Shown here piece after piece: positions 5,966-12,082 of a stretch of 12,082 bases of DNA. Below the pieces are notes generated by a model that was given only the letters and a program-made list of their open reading frames with translations, searched no databases and had not been told where the DNA came from. Both the position numbers and the translations under genes were made by a program. Within the stretch, counting starts at the first letter, position 1. Each line of letters opens with the position of its first letter. The DNA comes from JAWCNN01 sp038848005 (GTDB taxonomy: Archaea > Thermoproteota > Bathyarchaeia > Bathyarchaeales > Bathycorpusculaceae), in the NCBI GenBank assembly GCA_038848005.1, contig JAWCNZ010000025.1:1-12082 (forward strand), read 5' to 3'.

Positions 5966-6937
5966 ATGCGTGTGATGTGTTTGAAGGATAAAGTCACGCT
6001 CATCAAAGAGGATGGCGATATAATAGGTTTCAGAATAAATGATAGAGAATTCTATTCAGATGAAAATGGTTTAGTCGAAGTTCAAATTGATGACCTCAAG
6101 GGTTTTACCATCAGTTCAATTCCAAATGGCTTTTGGCTATATCCTCTTGAAGGAAATACGATTGCCTTTGAAGGGCGAATCTCAAGTGGTAAAAAATATG
6201 CGGGAATCGCCAGCATGAACATTCACATTTATCGAAAATATTGGGATCATAAGTTTGGTGCTCTTCAATATGTTAACGCAATGAAGAGAGCCATTGATAT
6301 ACGCAGAAAATCTAACAATGATGTAAAATTCATTGAAATTGAAGATGATGGCGCGCATATTTTCTTTCGCTACGACATCTTCCTATCCGAAGACATGCCA
6401 ATTGACATGGCATTTCAAAGATTTCGGGAAATAGTTCATGAGATAGAAGGTCACACTGAAAGACTCTTAGAAGGGGAGGAACTTTCAAGCGAAATTTTAA
6501 ATGATGAAACCAAATTCGCTCTTGAAGTGCTTTTGCCATTATTCAGGAATATGGGTTTTGTTGATGTTAAATATAACCATGGCAAACGTGAATTCGGGAA
6601 AGACATAACTTTCTCTGAAATAGATAGATTTGGCGTAAGAAGAAATTATGGGGTTCAAGTCAAAGCTGGAGATTTGTCAGGAGAAGCAGGGGCGGAAATA
6701 GACAAAATCATCGCACAGATTGAGGATGCATTTTCAATGCCCTATGTTGACATTACTAGCAGAGAGAAAAGATATATCTCTGACATAATTATCGCTATTT
6801 CTGGAAGATTTACTGAAAATGCAAAAGATAAGATAATAGAGAAGACAAATTGGAGGAATCTTTATTTTTTGGATATTGACAAGATTCAAGAACTACTGGC
6901 CCAATATATGAAGAAAATGGTGAAAACGAGCAAATAA
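5966..6937 (+). CDS. PD-(D/E)XK-type (Mrr-like) nuclease, accessory gene
   Basis: A 323-residue protein in two parts. Residues 1-100 are beta-rich and without a recognised motif; 100-180 are helical. The C-terminal part (about 178-315) matches the restriction-endonuclease fold: a helix with Glu 181/187, a strand-turn ending EFGKDI with Asp 213, then GVQVK with Gln 231 and Lys 233. GKD...QVK is the Mrr_cat/RecB-like catalytic pattern (Asp, Gln-x-Lys), followed by alternating strands and helices as expected. The gene reads visibly more AT-rich, with more ATA, AAT and GAT codons than EF-1alpha beside it, and stands alone with its own promoter, consistent with lateral acquisition. It may be a defence or DNA-repair nuclease whose N-terminal domain selects the target. 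No methylase or other restriction partner is adjacent. Fold is likely; biological role is unknown. Confidence 0.68.
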   Translation: MRVMCLKDKVTLIKEDGDIIGFRINDREFYSDENGLVEVQIDDLKGFTISSIPNGFWLYPLEGNTIAFEGRISSGKKYAGIASMNIHIYRKYWDHKFGALQYVNAMKRAIDIRRKSNNDVKFIEIEDDGAHIFFRYDIFLSEDMPIDMAFQRFREIVHEIEGHTERLLEGEELSSEILNDETKFALEVLLPLFRNMGFVDVKYNHGKREFGKDITFSEIDRFGVRRNYGVQVKAGDLSGEAGAEIDKIIAQIEDAFSMPYVDITSREKRYISDIIIAISGRFTENAKDKIIEKTNWRNLYFLDIDKIQELLAQYMKKMVKTSK

Positions 6938-7048
6938 CCTTCCATCAGTTCTTACAAGCCTTCACATTTTGAAATTTGTTTTATACCAAGTTTTATCAGT
7001 AAGAACAAATAGTTTCTCATAGTTACAACAGCGTATAGAGTTGAGTTT

Positions 7049-7759
7049 ATGTCTGAAGGAAGTGAAACTTTAATTCCATATTTGAAGGAAAGGCAGGGCG
7101 ACGAACAGAAGCCAACAATTATTGTTGATAGTAGAGAGGCGAATGCTGCTTCTAAAGTTGTTAAGGGGCTTAGGGAGCGTGGCGTTAATGTTAAGGTTGA
7201 GGCTTTGGAGAAGGGCGATTATGTTTTGTCTGATGAATGCGCCGTGGAGCGTAAAACTGTTAAGGATTTTGTTTATACGCTTACACATCGTTACCTTTTT
7301 GAGCAACTGTTTAGGCTAAAAGAGGTTTATCCTAAATCCCTAATTCTTTTGGAGGGGTACATGCCAATAATCTATAAGTTTAGCCGTATCCAGCCTGTTT
7401 CTGTTTGGGGTGCAATGTTTAACTTAGCCAAAAACGGCATAGCCATAGTAAACACAACATCTTACAAGGAGACTGTTGACTTCCTCTATGTGGCGGCTCG
7501 TCAAGAGCAGATTGTGGAAAAACGTGTTCCAACGGTTCACCCAATTAAAAAATGCGAAACAACTGTTGAAGCGCAAATCTTTTTTATGGCGAGTTTGCCG
7601 AACATCGGCAGAGAAAAAGCTGTAGCCATTCTTAAGGCTTATCAGACGCCTTTGAACGCTTTGCTTAATGTGGATGAGTGGTCTAAAACTGTTTATGGGC
7701 TTGGACCGAAAATAACCAGTAAGGTTAAAGAAGTGTTGAGTACTCCTTTTAAGGCGTGA
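7049..7759 (+). CDS. xpf: XPF/ERCC4-family structure-specific endonuclease (short archaeal form)
   Basis: This nuclease cuts branched DNA (flaps, forks) in repair and replication restart. The 236-residue length is typical of the short form that lacks the Hef helicase domain. The ERCC4 nuclease domain runs about 22-150, with VDSRE (26-30), GDYVL (56-60) and the catalytic VERKTVKDF (Glu 67, Arg 68, Lys 69, Asp 73). Tandem helix-hairpin-helix motifs follow: LPNIGREKAVAIL and YGLGPKITSKVKEVL (about 188-232). The ATG at 7049 gives a roughly 20-residue leader before the domain. Short-form enzymes usually carry a C-terminal PCNA-binding box; here the tail STPFKA does not show a clear QxxLxxFF pattern, so clamp contact may differ. 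It is followed after six bases by an unknown small gene, forming a probable operon. Confidence 0.93.
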   Translation: MSEGSETLIPYLKERQGDEQKPTIIVDSREANAASKVVKGLRERGVNVKVEALEKGDYVLSDECAVERKTVKDFVYTLTHRYLFEQLFRLKEVYPKSLILLEGYMPIIYKFSRIQPVSVWGAMFNLAKNGIAIVNTTSYKETVDFLYVAARQEQIVEKRVPTVHPIKKCETTVEAQIFFMASLPNIGREKAVAILKAYQTPLNALLNVDEWSKTVYGLGPKITSKVKEVLSTPFKA

Positions 7760-7765
7760 AAGCCT

Positions 7766-8119
7766 ATGGATGTGGAAATTGCTCCGACAAGGAAAGTTAG
7801 CATTTTGGGTTTGGATAAGCGTTCAGTTGGCAACATCGTGTGGTGCGCCACAACTTACGGCGCAAATAGGCTTTATTGGATTGATGGCTATTTGTTATGC
7901 CTAGAAGTTTATGAAAAGTCTTTTGAGCATGAACTGAAAAAACGGGAGTTTCCCATAAGCCAAATCTGCTATGCAGAATTTCCAAAATACGAGAAAATTT
8001 ACGAAGTTGAGAAAAGCCTTCAAATTCCAATAGTGAACGTTTCTGACATGCAAATATTCCAAAAAATTTTAAATGTAATATTAAACGAAAACAAAAATAG
8101 CGGCTCTTCACAACTCTAA
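7766..8119 (+). CDS. Conserved-looking small protein, unknown, in operon with XPF
   Basis: A 117-residue soluble protein that I do not recognise. It has an alternating alpha/beta appearance: SILGLDKRSVGNIVWCATTYGANRLYWIDGYLLCLEV suggests two strands around a helix, then ISQICYAEF, a charged segment, and IPIVNVSDMQIFQKIL. Cys at about 27, 45 and 68 are present but not in a metal-binding spacing. The last 12 residues are polar and probably disordered. The ATG is six bases after the XPF stop, so the two are co-transcribed and this protein may assist or regulate the nuclease. In some other archaea short XPF genes neighbour unrelated DNA-repair genes, so the link is contextual only. Its end overlaps the convergent nitroreductase gene by 12 bases. 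Confidence 0.65.
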   Translation: MDVEIAPTRKVSILGLDKRSVGNIVWCATTYGANRLYWIDGYLLCLEVYEKSFEHELKKREFPISQICYAEFPKYEKIYEVEKSLQIPIVNVSDMQIFQKILNVILNENKNSGSSQL

Positions 8120-8620
8120 TGGAACCCCAAAGTTTTCTTTGAAAAATATTTCTTTAAACGCCTTTCTCGGTCTCGGAGGCGGTTTTTCGTCTGTAACGCC
8201 TATGGGCAAAAGCGCAATAACCGCCAAACCTTCAGGAACCTTCAAAATTTTTTTAACTTCTTCTTCGTTGAAGGCGCCAATCCAGCATGTTCCATATCCA
8301 AGGGCGGTTGCTGCCAAAACCATATGCTCAACCGCTATCATCACATCTTGCCTATACCATTTTTCATTAACTTCCGGATTTCCCAAAGCAACCACTATCG
8401 TGTCTGCATCAGCAATAAACTTTTGATTGTTTGCAGCCACGCTTAACGCTTTTTTGGTTTCGGAGTTTCTGACAACTATGAAATGCCATGGTTGGCGGTT
8501 TCCAGCCGAAGGCGCAAGGCGTCCAGCCTCCAAAATCTTTTTCAAATCTTCTGTTGGTACGGGCTTAGGCTTAAACTTTCGAATGCTCCTCCTTTTCTCG
8601 ACAACTTCGAAAAAATCCAT
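8108..8620 (-). CDS. Nitroreductase-family flavoprotein (FMN-dependent oxidoreductase)
   Basis: A 170-residue member of the nitroreductase/FMN reductase superfamily, normally an FMN-binding homodimer using NAD(P)H to reduce nitro compounds, quinones or other acceptors. Family marks: the N-terminal FMN phosphate-binding RRSIRKF (10-16), APSAGNRQPW (36-45), the central helix with DVMIAVEHMVLAATALGYGTCWIGAF (92-117), and the C-terminal LPIGVTDEKPPPRPRK. The length is at the short end for the family but both FMN-binding ends are present. The ATG at 8618-8620 has GAGG five to six bases upstream. A perfect dyad (8637-8657) lies between its TATA element and start, suggesting repressor control, possibly redox- or substrate-responsive. 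Natural substrate is unknown. Confidence 0.9.
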   Translation of the reverse strand: MDFFEVVEKRRSIRKFKPKPVPTEDLKKILEAGRLAPSAGNRQPWHFIVVRNSETKKALSVAANNQKFIADADTIVVALGNPEVNEKWYRQDVMIAVEHMVLAATALGYGTCWIGAFNEEEVKKILKVPEGLAVIALLPIGVTDEKPPPRPRKAFKEIFFKENFGVPLEL

Positions 8621-8636
8621 ATTAGCCTCACATCCT

Positions 8637-8657
8637 TAAACTGCAAATAGCAGTTTA
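8637..8657. promoter_or_regulatory. Operator-like dyad at the nitroreductase promoter
   Basis: TAAACTGC (8637-8644) and GCAGTTTA (8650-8657) are perfect inverted repeats around AAATA. The dyad lies 17-37 bases upstream of the nitroreductase ATG and directly downstream of its TATA element, spanning the expected transcription start, where archaeal repressors commonly bind. It could also influence the divergent gene at 8740. Confidence 0.55.
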
Positions 8658-8660
8658 GAG

Positions 8661-8670
8661 TTAAAATAAT
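8661..8670 (-). promoter_or_regulatory. TATA box for the nitroreductase gene
   Basis: On the minus strand this reads ATTATTTTAA. Transcription would start near 8640, inside the dyad, giving a leader of about 20 bases that contains the GAGG ribosome-binding site. Confidence 0.45.
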
Positions 8671-8699
8671 TTCGCTGTTTGGAAATGCAAATATGAGTG

Positions 8700-8709
8700 T
8701 TTTAAAAAG
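8700..8709 (+). promoter_or_regulatory. TATA box for the HMGL-like gene
   Basis: TTTTAAAAAG lies about 35 bases before the ATG at 8740. It would start transcription near 8730, a short leader, which favours ATG 8740 over the in-frame GTG at 8716. Confidence 0.4.
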
Positions 8710-8739
8710 GTATTTGTGTCTCGTTGGAAAGTGCATCTT

Positions 8740-10062
8740 ATGAGGAAGACAATATTTAAGAAGCTTGAGGCGCAAGGGCTAATTGCCAACTACAACTTTT
8801 ACAGAAAGAATTTGCCACGCAAACTTCCAGAAAGGGTTTATGTTTGGGACGAAACCCTAAGAGAGGGCATCCAAACTCCAACCGTCTTTTTGACTTATCT
8901 TGAGAAGGTTAAACTGGTTAAAATGATGGATGAAACTGGCATTTTCGCTGTAAATGTTGGGTTTCCAGCTTTGTCCGCAGAGGAAAAGAACGATGTTAAA
9001 AGGATTGCGAACGAGGATTTTCAGCAGACGCATCTTGTGGCTTCAGCTCGCATAATAAAAAGTGATATAGACGACTGCCTAGATTGTGGTTTAAGGGAAA
9101 TTGAAATTTCCACACCTTTTAACGGATTGAACTTGCAGTACCGCCTCAAAATGACTAAAAAGCAGGTTTTGGAAAAAACTGTTGAGGCTGTTGAATACGC
9201 AAAAAAGCAGGGCGTAACAGTAAACTTTGTTTTGGAAGATGCCTCCAGAACGCCTCTTGAGGAGATTTTGCAAATTTTTGAAGTTGCCGTGAAGGCTGGA
9301 GCTGAAAGGTTGGCAATAGCCGACACTGTTGGATTTTTAAAGCCGTTGTCAATGCATTATTTGGTTTCACATGTTAGGGACGAACTTGCAAAAAGGTTTG
9401 GTAAGGCTGTTCCGTTGGCTGTGCATTGCCATAACGATTTTGGTTTGGCAACGGCGAACACGCTTGCGGCTGTAGAAGAAGGCGTGGCGCACGTGCACAC
9501 ATGCGTTGCTGGTTTCGGCGAAAGAGCAGGCGTAGCGCCTCTAGAGGAGGTTGCCGTAGCTCTAGAGCTTCTTTACGGCGTGGACACCGGCGTAGACCTA
9601 AAAAAGCTTTACAGACTTGCGCAGTTGGTTGAAAAAAGTTTTGCCTTGCCAATACAGTATCACAAGCCAATAATAGGCGAAAACGCCTTCGCCTACGAAG
9701 TTGACGAACACGTGCATGGCATGTTAGCGCATCCGCTTACGTACCAGCCTTTTCCGCCAGAAATCGTTGAAAGACAAACAACTTTTTACATCGGCAAGCA
9801 AAGCGGAAAACACATGGTTGAAAACCTCTTAAAAACCGCTGGGATTGAAGCTACGCCATGGCAGATAGATGAAATAGTCAAACGGATAAGAAACGTGCAG
9901 GAAAATTTGGACAAAGGCGGAACACAAATGACGTTTTACCAAATAAAAAAGTTGATGAAGGATTTGCGGAAGGGATTAACTGAAGAGGAATTATGGGAAA
10001 TCGTCTGGCAAGTTACCAAAAAGAAACCCAAACTTCCCACAAAAACCGCTTCCACAGTTTAA
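8740..10062 (+). CDS. DRE-TIM metallolyase / HMGL-like acyltransferase (isopropylmalate/homocitrate/Re-citrate synthase superfamily)
   Basis: A 440-residue enzyme of the family that joins acetyl-CoA to a 2-oxo acid, or performs related aldol chemistry, using a divalent metal in a TIM barrel. Visible marks: DETLREGIQTP (37-47) at the first strand, HCHNDFGLATAN (229-240) carrying the metal-binding His pair, the loop GFGERAGVAPLEEV (258-271), and IGKQSGKH (351-358) in the linker region. The catalytic core fits about residues 30-300. There is no C-terminal LeuA-type regulatory domain, so feedback by leucine is unlikely. Length resembles homocitrate, citramalate and Re-citrate synthases; the substrate cannot be told from sequence alone. 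The usual family motif is LRDGxQ, here LREGIQ. An in-frame GTG at 8716 would add eight residues, but ATG 8740 suits the promoter. It ends nine bases before the convergent radical SAM gene. Confidence 0.85.
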   Translation: MRKTIFKKLEAQGLIANYNFYRKNLPRKLPERVYVWDETLREGIQTPTVFLTYLEKVKLVKMMDETGIFAVNVGFPALSAEEKNDVKRIANEDFQQTHLVASARIIKSDIDDCLDCGLREIEISTPFNGLNLQYRLKMTKKQVLEKTVEAVEYAKKQGVTVNFVLEDASRTPLEEILQIFEVAVKAGAERLAIADTVGFLKPLSMHYLVSHVRDELAKRFGKAVPLAVHCHNDFGLATANTLAAVEEGVAHVHTCVAGFGERAGVAPLEEVAVALELLYGVDTGVDLKKLYRLAQLVEKSFALPIQYHKPIIGENAFAYEVDEHVHGMLAHPLTYQPFPPEIVERQTTFYIGKQSGKHMVENLLKTAGIEATPWQIDEIVKRIRNVQENLDKGGTQMTFYQIKKLMKDLRKGLTEEELWEIVWQVTKKKPKLPTKTASTV

Positions 10063-10071
10063 ATTTTTTAC

Positions 10072-11076
10072 CTACAAGCCTAATTGTTTTTGGATTATTG
10101 CGATTTCTTTTTCTGTTGGCTTTCTTGGATAGTTGTAGATTGGACCGCTTGGTTTCTCGTTGTAGTAGGGACGGTTGCAGTTTGGGCATCCAGAAGTGAG
10201 GAAAGGCTCTCCTGTTCGGATAATCTGTAGCAAAGTCTGCTTTTCCACGCCGAAATCGGCTATGCGTTCCTCTTCATCGAAGCGCATATCTCCGCACCTA
10301 ACGATTTTGTTTACTATTAAGTATCTGGCTATTTGGATTCGCCTATACTGTTGGATTGATGGTTGAAGTCTTTTTTCAAGGGCTGTTCCAGCTATTGGCG
10401 TAAAAGCGAAAAGCGCTGGCAGAACCCCCATATCCACGCATTGCTGGATGATTTCAACCATTTCCCTTTCTGTTTCGCCCAACCCAACAATAAGATGCGT
10501 AGTAACCCTTCCCACTCCAAAAATGCCTATAGCCTCCATTAAAAGTTTAAACTGGCTTTCCCACTTATATGGACCGCCGACGGCTTCGCCCTTAACCAAG
10601 TTAAAAAGCCTTTCAGTAGCGGCATCCAATGGAATGCCTATCCTTTCAACCCCAGCCTTAATTAGCAATCCTACATTTTCGCTTTTTAGGGGTTGGCATG
10701 AAACCGAAATTGGAACATCAACTTTTTCATGTATCGCCTTTGCAATGGCGAGTAAATGCCAAAAAACTTCTGGATAGTTTAAGGCTTGAAGGCAAACACG
10801 CCTTATCAAGTCCTTTTCAACCGCCCTGCATAATCCATCCACAACAGACTGCACTTGAAAAATTGGCCATGAAACCCTAGAAAGCATGTCTGTTCTGCCG
10901 TGGCTTTTTCTGGCTTGTGGACAAAAACCGCAGTTTGCAAGGCATTTGCCCTCCCTATAAGTCATTAGGTAGGCTGTTGTCGGCGAAGCGTCAAGCCTAC
11001 CGCTTAAAAGCTTCAGAACAATAGCTGTGCCTAAAGAAACACGAATTTTCTCCGGCGTTTCCTCAGCATCAGCCAA
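10072..11076 (-). CDS. lipS2: Radical SAM protein, LipS2-like subunit of archaeal lipoate synthase
   Basis: A 334-residue radical SAM protein related to biotin synthase. The cluster-binding CLANCGFC (Cys 45, 49, 52; CxxxCxxC) follows TAYLMTYREGK, and a barrel continues to about residue 250. The C-terminal GCPNCNRPYYNEKPSGP with Cys 297 and 300, then YNYPR, could help ligate an auxiliary cluster. In archaea two such proteins, LipS1 and LipS2, together insert sulfur into octanoylated lipoyl domains; the LipS1-like partner is at 11535. The start is TTG at 11074-11076, because an in-frame TAA lies immediately upstream and no ATG precedes the conserved core. The gene diverges from the regulator-lipS1 unit across a palindromic TATA element. 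Radical SAM is certain; lipoate assignment rests on resemblance and pairing. Confidence 0.75.
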   Translation of the reverse strand: MADAEETPEKIRVSLGTAIVLKLLSGRLDASPTTAYLMTYREGKCLANCGFCPQARKSHGRTDMLSRVSWPIFQVQSVVDGLCRAVEKDLIRRVCLQALNYPEVFWHLLAIAKAIHEKVDVPISVSCQPLKSENVGLLIKAGVERIGIPLDAATERLFNLVKGEAVGGPYKWESQFKLLMEAIGIFGVGRVTTHLIVGLGETEREMVEIIQQCVDMGVLPALFAFTPIAGTALEKRLQPSIQQYRRIQIARYLIVNKIVRCGDMRFDEEERIADFGVEKQTLLQIIRTGEPFLTSGCPNCNRPYYNEKPSGPIYNYPRKPTEKEIAIIQKQLGL

Positions 11077-11122
11077 TTACAACCGCTTCCGCAAGTAACA
11101 GTTCACTAAAGATTTGGGATTC

Positions 11123-11135
11123 ATAAATAATTTAT
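11123..11135. promoter_or_regulatory. Palindromic TATA element shared by divergent lipS2 and HTH-lipS1 units
   Basis: ATAAATAATTTAT is a perfect 6-bp inverted repeat around one A and reads as a TATA box on both strands. Minus-strand transcription would start near 11104 for the TTG at 11076; plus-strand transcription would start near 11155 for the ATG at 11172. No second AT-rich element is present in the 95-base spacer, so one element may serve both directions. Confidence 0.5.
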
Positions 11136-11171
11136 CCAAAATAGGCTGGAACATTACCGTTGGGTGCGCAG

Positions 11172-11510
11172 ATGCGAAAGTCAAAGCTTGAATGTTACGA
11201 GGACATTTTAGGCGCATTGGTTAAAAAACCATTAACCATTAGCCATATAGCCTACGAAACAAATATGCACTGCGAAATCCTAAAACAGCGATTAAACTTC
11301 CTAATCAAAAATGGACTTGTCGAAGAACGAAATTTTGGCAGAAAAACGCTTTACGCCATAACAGAAAAGGGCATAGCCGTGTTCAAAACACTGAACTTCC
11401 AAAAATACCTACAAAAAGTGATGGATACAATCAGAATTCTAGACGAGGCGACACATATAATTCCGACAATCTCAGAGGAGCAGCAAAAGGGAAAAATATT
11501 AAAAGAATAG
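11172..11510 (+). CDS. Winged-helix DNA-binding protein, candidate regulator of the lip divergon
   Basis: A 112-residue basic protein of the same small winged-helix family as the gene at 145. The helix-turn-helix is at about residues 18-50 (LTISHIAYETNMHCEILKQRLNFLIKNGLV) and the wing ends in LYAITEKGIAVF. The last 35 residues form a likely helix for dimerisation plus a polar tail. ATG 11172 is chosen with GGGTG at 11162-11166 as a partial ribosome-binding site; an in-frame TTG at 11160 would add four residues and would suit a leaderless start. It is 24 bases upstream of the lipS1-like gene and diverges from the lipS2-like gene, the classic position of a local regulator. No effector-binding domain is visible beyond the helix, so the signal is unknown. 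Confidence 0.8.
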   Translation: MRKSKLECYEDILGALVKKPLTISHIAYETNMHCEILKQRLNFLIKNGLVEERNFGRKTLYAITEKGIAVFKTLNFQKYLQKVMDTIRILDEATHIIPTISEEQQKGKILKE

Positions 11511-11534
11511 TTGATTTTTGAAAAAAGAGGCTTA

Positions 11535-12082
11535 ATGACAAAACTTTCACCCGAAAACATTTGGCAAATGAGTGAAGGCGAACTTGCAAGTTTATTGGAT
11601 GAGGGTTTACTTTCCTCCAAAGTGAGGCTCATTCGTTTTTATGCTCCAAGTTTTATGCATTACAAAACAAGCCATTTTTGTTCTTCGCCCACGGATTTTC
11701 CAACAATATCGGTAACTGGAAAAGCTTGTGCATTAAAATGCAAGCACTGCGGAGGAAAAGTTTTAGAAACAATGTACCCAGCCGCAACGCCTGAAAAACT
11801 GTTTAGGCTTTGTTCGAGGCTTAAGGCGGATGGAGCTTTGGGCTGTTTAATAAGTGGTGGATGCCAGCCAAATGGCGCAGTTCCGCTTGAACGGTTTGTT
11901 GAAGCCATTGAAAGGGTTAAGCGGGAATTAAGCTTAACGGTTTTCGTTCACACTGGCATAATTGACTTTTTTATGGCTGAAAAGCTTAAAAACGCTGGGG
12001 TTGACGCTGCGTTAATTGATATTATTGGCGCTGATGAAACAATAAATGAAATTTACGGTTTAAATTTAACAGTTTCGGATTA
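11535..12082 (+). CDS. lipS1: Radical SAM protein, LipS1-like subunit of archaeal lipoate synthase (3' end outside window)
   Basis: The first 182 codons are present; the frame is still open at the window edge. A leading segment (1-60) with Cys 49 (TSHFC) precedes the radical SAM motif CALKCKHC (Cys 65, 69, 72). Barrel strands follow: CLISGGCQPNGAVPL (104-118, with SGGC at 107-110), LTVFVHTGIID (134-144) and AALIDIIG (158-165). The SGGC...G.VP pattern matches the archaeal biotin-synthase-like family that includes LipS1. In archaea LipS1 works with LipS2 to convert a protein-bound octanoyl group to lipoyl, needed for glycine cleavage H protein and 2-oxoacid dehydrogenases. GAGG at 11527-11530 lies four bases before the ATG, and the gene is 24 bases after the winged-helix gene, so co-transcription is likely. 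The specific lipoate role is inferred from family resemblance and from the LipS2-like neighbour. Confidence 0.75.
   Translation, partial: MTKLSPENIWQMSEGELASLLDEGLLSSKVRLIRFYAPSFMHYKTSHFCSSPTDFPTISVTGKACALKCKHCGGKVLETMYPAATPEKLFRLCSRLKADGALGCLISGGCQPNGAVPLERFVEAIERVKRELSLTVFVHTGIIDFFMAEKLKNAGVDAALIDIIGADETINEIYGLNLTVSD

Noticed and set aside
6948..7006. GTTCTTAC and GTAAGAAC, an 8-bp inverted repeat in the nuclease-XPF gap
   Set aside because: The arms are 43 bases apart and AT-rich; a match this size over that distance is expected by chance, and no extension of the pairing is visible.
10072..11076. Annotation as biotin synthase
   Set aside because: The protein shares the radical SAM core with BioB, but the C-terminal CPNCNRPYYNE segment and the neighbouring LipS1-like gene fit the archaeal lipoate synthase pair better.
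11660..11908. 82-codon reverse frame inside the LipS1-like gene
   Set aside because: Antisense to conserved radical SAM residues, with no promoter or ribosome-binding site.
1..12082. CRISPR arrays, tRNA or rRNA genes, insertion sequences
   Set aside because: I read the intergenic gaps on both strands and saw no regularly spaced repeats, no tRNA-like cloverleaf and no transposase; none of the gaps exceeds about 260 bases.

Overview
The window is archaeal. The ribosomal proteins uS12 and uS7 and the elongation factor EF-1alpha are all of the archaeal type. An ERCC4/XPF nuclease of the short, helicase-less form is present, as are a TGS-domain GTPase and two radical SAM proteins resembling the archaeal lipoate synthase pair LipS1/LipS2. 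Promoters look like archaeal TATA elements about 25-35 bases upstream of starts, leaders are short or absent, and GTG and TTG starts are used. Protein style and gene mix suggest a member of the Thermoproteota/Bathyarchaeia side of the archaea; that placement is inference, not a search result.

Layout. Bases 1-123 may hold the last 40 codons of an unidentified gene. A small winged-helix regulator (145-486) precedes the uS12-uS7 pair (556-1592), whose reading frames overlap by four bases. Next is a translationally coupled pair (1714-3128): a four-helix membrane protein, then a secreted, membrane-anchored protein with a glycine-zipper and tryptophan-rich core. A TGS GTPase (3160-4332, minus) and EF-1alpha (4586-5890, plus) diverge from a 253-base spacer that holds a TATA box usable in both directions, two adjacent perfect inverted repeats and a possible 38-codon micro-ORF. 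A PD-(D/E)XK-type nuclease of accessory character (5966-6937) follows EF-1alpha. An XPF nuclease and an unknown 117-residue protein form a two-gene unit (7049-8119). This converges on, and overlaps by 12 bases, a nitroreductase (8108-8620, minus) that has an operator-like dyad at its promoter. A DRE-TIM (HMGL-like) acyltransferase/lyase (8740-10062) converges on a LipS2-like radical SAM protein (10072-11076, minus). That gene diverges from a second winged-helix gene and a LipS1-like radical SAM gene cut by the window edge (11535-12082).

How they fit together. Translation (uS12, uS7, EF-1alpha, probably the GTPase) forms the housekeeping core, but the usual archaeal arrangement is broken: EF-1alpha is apart from uS12/uS7 and is not followed by uS10. 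The right end is best read as a lipoate biosynthesis divergon with its own candidate regulator. The most speculative and most interesting parts are the coupled membrane/secreted protein pair, the structured spacer upstream of EF-1alpha, and the nuclease downstream of it.
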